Below, in pieces: positions 47,872 through 57,407 of a DNA stretch of 64,000 nt (positions within the stretch are counted from its first letter, which is position 1; each line of letters starts with the position of its first letter). Origin of the DNA: Lithospermum erythrorhizon (taxonomy: Eukaryota; Streptophyta; Magnoliopsida; Boraginales; Boraginaceae); NCBI GenBank assembly GCA_019722365.1, contig JADFUC010001455.1:248001-312000 (forward strand), read 5' to 3'. Under the pieces are notes generated by a model, which was not told the DNA's origin, ran no database searches, and saw only the letters and a program-made list of their open reading frames with translations. A program made the position numbers and the translations under genes.

Positions 47872-50455
47872 ATGAAGGTGAAAAAAAATCTAGTCTATAG
47901 AATATATCCACATTTTCTTGGATTTTCTTAAATGATCAATTCATTTACATGGTTGGCTCATGTTGTTTAATTACAGTTCTTCAAGTGGATGCATGGAAAG
48001 CTCAATGGTGGAGAACAAGGAATCAAAAAACAAAGTGGGATTCCGACACCAAGTATGTATACATTATTTTCCCTAACTCGTTTTATGTACATTATACTGA
48101 CATTTCCGGGGTCCTTGGCAAAAACAAAAACTGGCGCCTCTTAATATAATTATTAAATTTTTAATTTGTTAAAATTTAAAGTTTATTTTCTTTAAAATGA
48201 TACATAAATCTACAAAAAATTTAAAGAAAGAGTTTTTCTCCAATATTTTAGATGCAAACTTATTAATAATAAAATCAATATCAATGTTTTAAAGCACCTC
48301 GAATTTAGAATGCATAACTTATCAAAAGAAAAAGGAATGATAACATCCGATTTTTTCTAATATTTAAAAGTGGATCGACATTAAAATTGTACCTATGTAT
48401 CTTATACAATAAATTAGATGGAGTGGTAAAGTTTAATGGTATATGAATCATTTTATTTTCAATAATTATACAATTACAATATAAGCTAGACAATTGATCA
48501 AATAAAACTACTACAAAATAAAAATGTTGGGATACGAATAAAAGATACTCGTGTTAATTGTAAAAAATTAGACAAATTTGATTTTGCAAAATATTTACAA
48601 GAGAGAGAGAATAATTTAGAAAGAGCTAAACTGTATTTAATGGCGGCTTGAGCATGGGAATTTTGGAATATTGAATATGCACCAACTAAAAAAAATTGAA
48701 TGAATGTAGTGATAAGTTGGCTATTTGCGAGATTCTAAACAATTTTAAGTATGATGAAACAAAAAGTGAAATATATATACTCTGGAAAAGAGCCGAACTC
48801 TCATACTGACAATTGAAGATTTAATATATTAGCCTACCGCTATACTAAACTCAACAATTGTTTTAAAGACTTTACTAAAAAATATATTTAAAGTTAAAAG
48901 CCGGGAGCCCTGGGCGGTCGCTCACCGCGCCATAGCCCAGGGCTGGCACTAAATGAACCTCGTTAAAAACTTATTAAAATCATACATATACGTTTAAAAA
49001 CTAATCCAATTATCACGATTCCCCAATTATATGTATTAGATCAACTTGTGCATGCGGTATATTAATATTTTAAAATTTTAGACGTTTGAATAGCTAAATT
49101 AATACATGATCGTTCAGTTTTTCAAGGTGTTACTTTTGTAACGTTTTGAAGGCTACTCTATGTGCATGTTTGAATTTGGTTTCATACATGCAGATCTAGT
49201 CACAAAGCAAGATAATCATCCCAAAGAAGAATTTAGTGATTGGCCAAATGGACTATTGGCAATTGGAACTTTTGGTAATGTCAACAATCCTCCAGGCCAA
49301 AATGTAGAAATACATGCACACTCTACGAACACTGGGTGCTGGTCCGCCGTTACAAAAGAAATACATGAAAGAGAACTCCAAGAAAGTGATAAAATTGAAC
49401 AAAGTTCTTCAACACCAGATTTAACAGAATTCACTCAAGAAGAAATAGGGCATCTTCAAAAAGAGCTAAAAAAACTACTTACAAAAAAACCAGAAGTAGA
49501 CAAGATTAATGAGCTACCATTAGACAGGTTTCTTAATTGTCCATCTAGCTTGGAAGTTGATAGAAGGGTATCAGGGAGATTCAGTACTAATTCCAATGAT
49601 ATGGTTGATGAGGAAGAGATTGATAGGACTATTAGAGTAATTCTTGGAAGATGCAAAGATGTTAGGATGGAAAATAAGAATAAGTCCATTGGGAAAAAAT
49701 CAATCTCTTTTCTTTTCAAGAAAATGTTTGTTTGTAGTAGTGGATTTGCTCCTACCCCTACCTTGAGAGAGACTTTTCAGGAATCAAGAATGGAAAAGGT
49801 ACATAACTTATTTTAGTGGCAGAATCATAATTTTTATGTAGTCGTGACGAATGAATTGATATAAGAAAAATGTAAAAATTTAAGGACGAACCAAATAATT
49901 TTTGAAAAAATGTATAATAAAATTTTATTTCCCAATAATAATCTTATTTTTTTTTAAATTAAGGAGGCGACTACCTCCCCTAGTTCCACCACTGCATTCT
50001 ACCTCCTATTTTTCATGATGTTGCAATGGATTATATTCTTAAGTTATAGTTTAAGAACAATTCTTAAATCATTTTTTTATTATTATTACTATATTGGTTC
50101 TTGTAACCATATCATGTGTGTATAATTTTGTCTGATTTGCTAAAATGGTACTTATTATCTTTAGCTATTGAGGACAATGCTTTCCAAGAAGATAAATCCT
50201 CAAGGTTCATCATCAAGAATGTCAACAATGAAATTCATAGAGGACATACAAAAGTCCAAGGCGGAAAAAGTGGAAGAGAAGGAAGATAAACCAGATGACA
50301 AGAGTAAATGGGTGAAGACAGATTCTGAATGTAGGTGATCAATACTTTCAAGTCCATATATATACTATAGGACTCATTTATTAACATCTTGAATGAAACT
50401 TTCTGATGAACTCACAACTTTGGTTTTAATTGCAGTTATTGTTCTAGAAATTTAG
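47872..50455 (+). CDS. DRO1-like: LAZY/DRO1/NGR family gravitropism protein
   Basis: Five exons: 47872-47877 (only ATG AAG), 47977-48052, 49194-49798, 50165-50330, 50436-50455. All junctions are GT/AG and in frame, giving 290 residues. The N terminus MKFFKWMHGKLNGG, the EEFSDWPNGLLAIGTFG block (about 39-55), LPLDRFLNCPSSLEVDRR, and GKKSISFLFKKMFVC followed by ESRMEKLLRTML match conserved LAZY regions. The C terminus KWVKTDSE then FIVLEI is the signature motif. The two-codon first exon is characteristic of this family. These proteins act at the plasma membrane and plastid surface of gravity-sensing cells, recruiting RLD proteins to steer auxin flow, and set root growth angle. I cannot tell LAZY4/DRO1 from LAZY2/NGR1 by eye. 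Introns 2 and 3 carry repeat fragments. Confidence 0.93.
48906..48944. repeat. GC-rich inverted repeat in LAZY intron 2
   Basis: AGCCCTGGGC at 48906-48915 and GCCCAGGGCT at 48935-48944 are perfect inverses with 19 nt between. The inner GGT/ACC can extend the fold. The patch is sharply GC-rich in an AT-rich intron, which suggests a transposon terminus. The class is not recognised. Confidence 0.7.
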
Positions 50456-50897
50456 CCTAGATGGCCAAGGAAGTGACCTTGAAGGCTGAAGCTATTGAGA
50501 CCCAATCCCACATTGGTTGTGTATGAATTTCCGAGTGTATTAATAAGGTCCTGGCTTCATCTATCTATAACCAATTGGCTTTAGTATGGATCTCATGGAC
50601 TCTTAACAAAAGCAACTAAATCATGGGCAATTTTACCATTATTACTCATTTTGATTAGTGTGGCTTAATATTGTGCAAGTTTGCATGTATTTTCTTGAGA
50701 AAAATATTTTGCCCCTCTTTTTTCATGGTTGTGTTCCAATGAGGACACATCACATGTTGCATGTAAGTTTTTTGGAGGGTGTTTGTGAGTAGTTTTTATA
50801 CAATATATACACTTCAAAATTGTTATATTAAATCTTAGATATTGTGTCCCTCTTCCATTGATGTTCCTTGTAAAATATACAATATGTTGAAGAGCTA

Positions 50898-53204
50898 TTA
50901 CAATAACCCAAATGAAACACTTTGTGTGAGTCTTGATGATTCATCAGGTCCACTGCTGGAATGGAATGCTTCTATCCTGCTAATGGCTTCTCTAATATCT
51001 AACCGCTTAACAGGTTCCCGTTCTGTACACGCCACGCCAATATGTAGAAACTCCTTGATCTTGGGGAGGAAACTAGCCGAGCTAGTGATATCCTTGTCGA
51101 ATAATTCTACCTCTGTTCCCTCAGAGATTGCTGATCTTGCCCATTGAACTATGTCAGTTCCACCTTTACCGCTATTGAGATATTGAGACGGATACTTCCC
51201 TGTGAGGAGCTCAAGAATTATTACCCCCATACAATATACATCACATTTTGGTGAGACCTTTCCATTGTTCAACGCCTCGGGGGACTTGTACGCTGACAAT
51301 GCTTGTGAAGCTTGGGTTCGAGTGATCAAGTTACAGAATCCATAGTCAGAAAGTAATGGCTCGTATTCGTTGCTCAGAAGAACGTTGCTTGATTTGAGAT
51401 CTCCATGAGGCACTTCCAATTGAGAAAGTTCAGTATGGATATAGAACAATCCTCTGGCTATACCCTGAATTATCCTCAACCGAACTGGCCATTTGAGCTC
51501 TCTATTTGGTGATCCTCTGTCACCTGCAAAGTTGAACATGTTTTTTCATTACAAAAATTTGAGATATATTTGAAGTGAAGGGAACAAAGGCAGTATTTCA
51601 TAATTGAAAAATGAATTTGTATGATAAATTCACTTAAGGAGGAGGGGGAGTTGGCGTCGTGGTTAGGCCTTCATATGTTAGATGTCGACCGTTTAAATCT
51701 CATCGAAAGGATCCTTACCATGCAATAGGTACAGCAAACTGCCTCTAGGCATGTACTCAGTGATCAAGAGCTTCTCCTCAGCTCTGTAATGGTAAGCCAG
51801 CGGCATCAATACGTTCTTGTGCCTAATCCCCCCTAGACGTCTGATTTGATCATCGAATGCATCTCTGTCTATCGTGTTCGTTTCTTTGATCCTCTTAACC
51901 ACAACTGTTAAACCATTAGATATTGTGGCTTTGTATGATGATCCCATAGTCCCATTCCCAAGCACCTCAGCTGAGGCCTTCATCAAATCAGGCAACCCAA
52001 ATTTACCCTTGTCATCATTCACCATTACCAAATCACTAACCTCCATAGATACACCTGAGGCTCTAGGATCCTTTGCCACAGCCAGCATTGCCCCTGAACC
52101 ATTCATCTCATCAACGACGTGGTTTACATTTTTCTGCTCCGCGGGCATCATTCTTGCTGATTGATTCATGTCAGTAACCACATTTACATTTTCCTTCTCC
52201 GCGGTCATCATTCTCCCCGAGTGATCCATGTCACTAACCATATTTACATGTTCCTTATCCATCGGTCTCCCAAATTCATCATCAAAGACATCTGCATTTT
52301 CCTTAGGTAACTCAGCCTCTCTCTTTTGCTTACGCCACAAGAACACTATTCCAGCAATCATGATCGCAAGAATCACTCCACACGCAACCATAAACCAAAT
52401 TGACATCATTTTATACATGTCCTTTCCATCAGAATTTTGATCTTCACTTTGCTTTGGTGCTGATCCCTTCGATCCTTCCTTTGGCTTTTCTGAAGTTTGT
52501 TCATCACAGGGCTTCCCTGCCTTCTCCCCACACAGCCCTGGATTTCCTTCAAATGTTTTTTCATCAAATCTCAATAACCCTTTCGGAATAGGCCCTGTCA
52601 GGTTATTATTTGCCACACTAAAGTCTGCTATTGATTCAAGATTCAGCTCTGGAATACTCCCTGAAAATGAATTGTTTTCAAGATGCAACTCCATCAAAGG
52701 AACTTTGTCCAACGACGTTGGAATAGGCCCCGAAAATCGATTGGAAGATAACCAAAGCTTCTTCAAATACTTCATTTCAGTAAAAAAATCCCCTGGAATT
52801 TCCCCTGAAAACTGATTGTCTGCCAAGTAAAGTGCTCTCAATCCAACCAATTTATTCATTGCAGGAATGCGTCCAGAAAATGTATTCGACGTGAAACTAA
52901 CAGTTCTCAACATAGGGATTTGCAACAATGCATCAACATCTATTGTATTAGACAAATTCAATCCTTCAAGACGAATAAAATAAACGTGTCCATCCGAGCA
53001 ACGTACCCCCTCCCACTGTTCTTTTTCGTCGCATGGATTCGAGCCAGGTACCCAAGATTGAAGAACTCCTGCATTGTTGAAAGAAACCTTGAGTCTCAAC
53101 AAAGCATCAGATTCATCATCTGCATTCGCCATTGCGACGAAAACCAAGAAACCAAACAAAAGAATTGTGACATTTCTTGAAATTATTGCATGTGTACTAG
53201 CCAT
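50898..53204 (-). CDS. Pollen receptor-like kinase (LRR-RLK subfamily III, PRK-type)
   Basis: Two exons: 51719-53204 and 50898-51523, joined in frame within LLHG. The product is 703 residues if translation starts at the ATG at 53204. That start is preferred over the in-frame ATG at 53246 because it gives a clean signal peptide (about residues 1-28). Then come an N-terminal LRR cap (WEGVRC), about five LRRs (80-205), a Cys pair (GLCG, KPCDE), a transmembrane helix (267-289), a juxtamembrane region with three 20-residue repeats (about 317-377) and a kinase domain. It has GNGTMGSSYKA and VVVKRI (Lys437). HGDLKSSN replaces HRDLKxxN, DYG replaces DFG, and KSPEAL the APE motif. Such kinases are common in PRKs, which sense pollen-tube guidance peptides and activate ROP-GEFs. 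Convergent with the LAZY-like gene. Confidence 0.9.
51645..51707 (+). mobile_element. SINE-like fragment in the receptor-kinase intron
   Basis: TTGGCGTCGTGGTTAGGCC resembles a tRNA box A. GACCGTTTAAATCTC, about 32 nt later, resembles box B. The fragment ends roughly 10 bp from the splice donor (51717-51718 on the minus strand). No tail or target duplication was identified, so it may be chance or an old truncated copy. Confidence 0.35.
52071..52256 (-). repeat. Three 60-bp tandem repeats encoding the juxtamembrane segment
   Basis: The encoded units are KEHVNMVSDMDHSGRMMTAE, KENVNVVTDMNQSARMMPAE and a third diverged unit beginning QKNVNHVVDEMNGSGAML. Period is exactly 60 bp for the first two units and about 60 for the third. 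Each carries VN-V, D-M and S/G-x-R/A-M-M/L positions. Confidence 0.85.
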
Positions 53205-53676
53205 TGTAGAATTCGACCAATATGGTCTATGGCAATATAATCTCATTGAAAAAAAATCATGGTTTTCTAAATTTTTTTATAAATGAGGAAAGATTGCAAA
53301 GGTGCAAGAAAATCATGAAGGTGTAATTTTTGTTTTTTCGACCAAAGTTTGATTGGAAAACCATAATTTTCGTATTTACTTAGCTGGATGTCATGTAATA
53401 TCGGAAGTCATGTATATATAGAAATATTTTTTTAGTCATTTGTTATATTATTTGTTATTTTAGAAAAACAAACAAACCATGTTTTATATTTTAATAAAAT
53501 ATAATATGAATAAAGAAACTATATTGAAAAATACAGACATATGAGTGGAACACGAAGTATATGTTTTTACTAACATAAAACATTTATTATTTCAGATTAA
53601 ACTAAAAATTAAAGTTCGAATTTGATTTAAACTATATTGAAATGAATTATGTACAATGTGTGAATATGAAATAGAA
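53205..53676. other. Promoter region of the receptor kinase
   Basis: This is the gap between the receptor-kinase start and the end of the DUF936 gene, both on the minus strand. TATATATACA on the minus strand (53411-53420) is a plausible TATA box about 207 bp before the ATG. Nothing else was recognised. Confidence 0.5.
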
Positions 53677-55884
53677 CTAGTTGTGATCAGATTGAGTTTC
53701 TAGAGTTATAGTAGCTGAATTTACATGAACAAGCAAGCAAGTATATAGTTTTTGCTTCAATCTATCAAATGTCTCCCTCTCAAATTCATTATCTTCTGGG
53801 CATGAGTTGCATTCCAGTTTATGCAACCATTCATTTGCATTTTTTAGGTGTGGTGGTGCCAATGCAATATGGTTGTTCCTTTCAAGTGCTTTCTCCAAGA
53901 ATTCAAGAAACCAAGAACGAATTTCGGTTAGAAGAGTTTCCCTGAGTTCCCTGATTTGCATTGAGCCATCTCCACTAGCCCATTCTTGTTTATTGTCGGT
54001 TGAAAGCTCAGACAATGCAGGTTGTGCAATCTTTGTCGTGTTTTTACTTTGGAATCGAGCAGACTGTTTACTGGATTTATCTTTTTCTTCTGTTGATAGA
54101 TTGGCAGTGAAGTGATCTGGGTGATCTTTTGTTGGAAGGTTGAGACAAGGTTGTTCAATGAGGTGATAGAGGGTAAAGAACTTGGTGAGATAGATGTCAG
54201 GATTGTCGGATGTAGCAGACGAGCATAGATCTGCAAACATTCTACAGTCAAGAAAAGTGAGATAGATGCAATGGAATGCATTCTAGTGCAGTGGTGGAAC
54301 TAGAGGAGGCGTAGGGGGTGGCCACGCCCTCTATTTTTTCTAAAAATAAATGTCTACTATTGAAAAATAAAATTTTAGCTCCCATTTAAAAAAAATGGTT
54401 ATAGTGGCAGGTATGGTATCTGGATAATACATGGAAATTCGACTTTGCATACCTGATGCATGTGGTAAGAGTTGCTGCAGTTCTTGCTTCTTTTTGTGCT
54501 TCTTCTGCAACCATAGAAGCTAAATTTTTCCTCCTAAGCATTCCCTTGCCACACAAATTTCATGTCAGATTTATATATATGAGGATTTTATCCTAAAGTG
54601 CGCATGGGATGATAATAACATACTGATCAAATCCTTTTTAACACATATCAGATATCTCAAGTCGACTTGCATAATTAAGTGTGGTGCGGTATTTAGCCTT
54701 TTATTTTGTTGTTTAAGCTTAAGGATCATGTAATTTTGAAATTACGTTTATAAATGATATTACTGTCGGAGGAATAATGGAATGAATAATTGTTTGTAAG
54801 TATGAAAAAATGTGTTGGAAGACCTGAGAGATGGAAAAGATACCTTCCTAGCTCTCAGTAGATCAGGAGGTAAATTAGACCAAGGCAACGCCTCAGAAAC
54901 TCGACTTTTATCCTTAGTCTTTAACTTGATATCATCTCGTTTGCTTGAATTGCGCTTGAAACTGGTGGGTTTCAAAAATGTAGAAACCTCTTTAGATACA
55001 CCATTTTGCAGGTTCAGTATATCTGCATCAGTTTTGGGGTCGCAAGGCGTTGCTGGCCGTGGTATCTGTAAAGCCGTCTACAACATCTTATCATAATGAA
55101 GAATCAGGACTATTGAACATTTCTTTGTTGTTCACAAAAAATAATGGTTGCAACTATATAGAGCCTCAAAACGACAACGTTTACCATGCCTCAAGACCAA
55201 ATTGGTAAAGAAAATGTATAATGTTGATGTCTTTGATCAAAGATAGAAAAATCATGAAGGTGTTGACAAAATCATTACCTGGCCTCTATACTCATGTTGT
55301 TTCCCTCTTGGAGGTGTTGGAATTTTACATGTTCTTTTACTCTCATTATCTCCATTTTTTGGTGTCAATACACCTTGCATATACCTAGAAGCAACAACTC
55401 CTTTTTCCTCTTTGATCACTAGCTTCTTTTTAGACCAGTCTTTAAAACCTCCTGATTCTGTTCTCTTAGTATTTGCTGCAGGTTCTTGATCAATCTGAAC
55501 ATTCCCCTCGGACGTCTCTAAGAGCTGCATCAACTCTTTGGGGTTACCTATAAATGGATGTCTTCCAGGAAGCGGTCTGACTCCGATCAGAGTGGGGACC
55601 GGACTACTTGATTTCAATCCATCAACATATAAGAATTGACCAAGTTGGAGCTTGTTGTTTAAGATGAGTTCATTTTTGTCTTTTGGTAAGGAGACATAAG
55701 TTGAATGAGATGAATCAGAAACTTTGATGAAGAAGCCTTGATCAGGCCATAATTCTGGCCCTGTCAGTTTAGGGACAATGCTTATTACTTGTAACAGAAT
55801 TGATCTATGTTCACCTCTGATTTTCACATTTGTGTTGATGTTCTGAAGAAGTTTTAGTAACACTCCAGGAATTAAAGATGCCAT
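53677..55884 (-). CDS. DUF936 family protein
   Basis: Four coding exons: 55279-55884, 54844-55065, 54453-54544, 53677-54241. They join in frame to 494 residues. The N terminus [20 protein letters not shown] and the following segments ([44 protein letters not shown]) match the plant-specific DUF936 domain. Residues of exon 3 ([20 protein letters not shown]) fit the helical segment that follows a low-complexity basic linker, and the C-terminal exon has another helix-rich region. Members are associated with microtubules or are uncharacterised, and I cannot assign a function. The exon-3 acceptor (AG just above 54544) was chosen because nearer AG sites break the frame. A non-coding first exon probably ends at 56100, spliced to 55888 just before the ATG. 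Confidence 0.88.
54287..54308 (+). repeat. Dispersed repeat fragment in DUF936 intron 3
   Basis: TGCAGTGGTGGAACTAGAGG here is the inverse of CCTAGTTCCACCACTGCA at 49979-49996 in intron 3 of the LAZY-like gene. Both lie next to short T- or A-rich runs and CCTCC/GGAGG blocks. They look like ends of one dispersed repeat family. Confidence 0.6.
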
Positions 55885-55888
55885 CCTC

Positions 55889-57052
55889 CTGTTTCAAGGT
55901 CAAAATTTCAAGAATCAAGTTGAAAAGAGATGATCCTCAACCACATGAAGACCATGATTTTATTAACTCGTTACATGGGTCGAATATATGAATATGACGA
56001 TGCTATTCAACTAATGTTCCATAAGCTTTTTAAGTAGGAGAAAATATGTTATTCAAATAAAAACGAAGGAAATTCATATGCATGCATACCTGAGAGATGT
56101 TGAAGCTAAGGGAGGAACTACACCAATTTGGAAGTAAAAGGGAAAGAGGCTTAAAAGGAAGTGAAAGAGTTCAAATGGGATAAAAGAGTAGAATAAGTTA
56201 CAGTTTATATTTTTTCGAAGCAAAAAGTGTAAAGATATTCATGTTAAATGAAAAGGGAAGCCAAAGATTTTCTATGGCTTTGCATTGTTTGCATGTAACT
56301 CTCCAACTTCCTTGTCTTTTAAGGGATGTGCACAACAGCACAAGTATTAATGGAAATGGTCATCTGGTTCTTCTGTTTTCTTCGTTTCATGCCTCGTTCT
56401 TAATAAAATTGTATATCATACATTACGGTTTAATCATAACTAGTCATGATGACCATAATCCGCCGTGTACAATGAATCAAAATATGAAGCATGATAACTT
56501 ATAGAACACAAAAAGAGGTAGATGATCTTATGTGATGTTTTAGTATCGTTTACTTCTTTGTCTTAATAGAAGAGTTGATTGTCATCATATTTTGGACAAG
56601 AGTTTTGAAACATTCCTCAGTTTTCTCATGGCAACCTTTACTGGTTCTGATGAAGTTTTCATGATTGAGCAATTCTTGATGAACTTTAGACAAATTTATT
56701 ATCAAAGTCATAAAGACATGGAAAGCACCATTACTCATTAAGGAATACTATTCCTCTGTTTTTTTATAGTTATCGTTTTAGCCCAAAAAATTATTTTTTT
56801 ATATTTGTCGTTTTAACATAATAAATAGCGTTTTACGTTTTTCAAAATAGTTTTGACTCTTTTTCTCTTGAAGCAAACAGCCATTAATCATAAGCAAAGT
56901 GCTAGAACTACAACTAAAAAAAACGGAAGGAGTATTATTTATTAGTAGAAATGATTTGCATCACAATAATGTAATTTGAATAGTATTTCTACATTTCAAA
57001 AGATGTATATCCAAATAATGCACATCAGACCTTTTGAAAATGTCTTATATTC
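55889..57052. other. 5' region of the DUF936 gene, with MITE
   Basis: Contains the probable 5' UTR exon of the DUF936 gene from 56100 upward and a Stowaway-like MITE at 56745-56937. The open frames at 56241-56504 (plus) and 56550-56738 (minus) show no family features and are not called as genes. Confidence 0.5.
56745..56937. mobile_element. Stowaway-like MITE, family A copy 2
   Basis: The left end TATTCCTCTGTTTTTTTATA continues GTTATCG. The right end, reverse-complemented, is TAATACTCCTTCCGTTTTTT followed by TTAGTTGTAG. It shares terminal and inner sequence with the copy at 47220-47468, including a GTTGTC/GTTATC block after the Ts and AAAAAATTATTTTTTTATA. Confidence 0.7.
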
Positions 57053-57057
57053 ATTTG

Positions 57058-57407
57058 TGATAGGAATTTATAGATCGATAAGATTGTTATCGTTTAGTTC
57101 GGTCGCGATTAATTGATTCGGACAAGCAGATGTCAAATGTACCAATTGGTCTAAAGAGTTAACCCAACCAGAGCGTCTCAAACTCAAAGGGTTTACTCAC
57201 AAAGATATTTTATTAGAGAGAAGAACAAAAGCAAAGTTTTACCGGAAGTGTCTGAAACAAGCTAAGATGAAGACTTTGTGCTTTTGAGCCATGAGAACAT
57301 AACAAAGAAGCTGTATATATAATAATATATTAGGGTTATGTCGAGGTTAGGAGAATTTGACAATAATTGGGTTAGGTAATTGGTGTTTGGATCGATAGAT
57401 TATAACA
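57058..57407 (-). repeat. 3' LTR of the copia element
   Basis: Begins TG and ends CA on the plus strand (TGATAGGAATTT to GATTATAACA). It aligns along its length with the other LTR, sharing blocks such as TAATTGATTCGGACAA, ATGTCAAATGTACC and GGTTTACTCACAAAGATAT. Confidence 0.85.

Noticed and set aside
53205..53246. Upstream in-frame ATG for the receptor kinase (53246)
   Set aside because: It would place 14 polar and aromatic residues before the signal peptide; the ATG at 53204 gives a standard secretory N terminus.
56241..56504. 87-codon plus-strand frame
   Set aside because: It overlaps the probable promoter and 5' UTR of the DUF936 gene, with no family features.
56550..56738. 62-codon minus-strand frame starting MSNGAFHVFM
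   Set aside because: It looks amphipathic but has no family match I can name, no splice partners and no promoter context.
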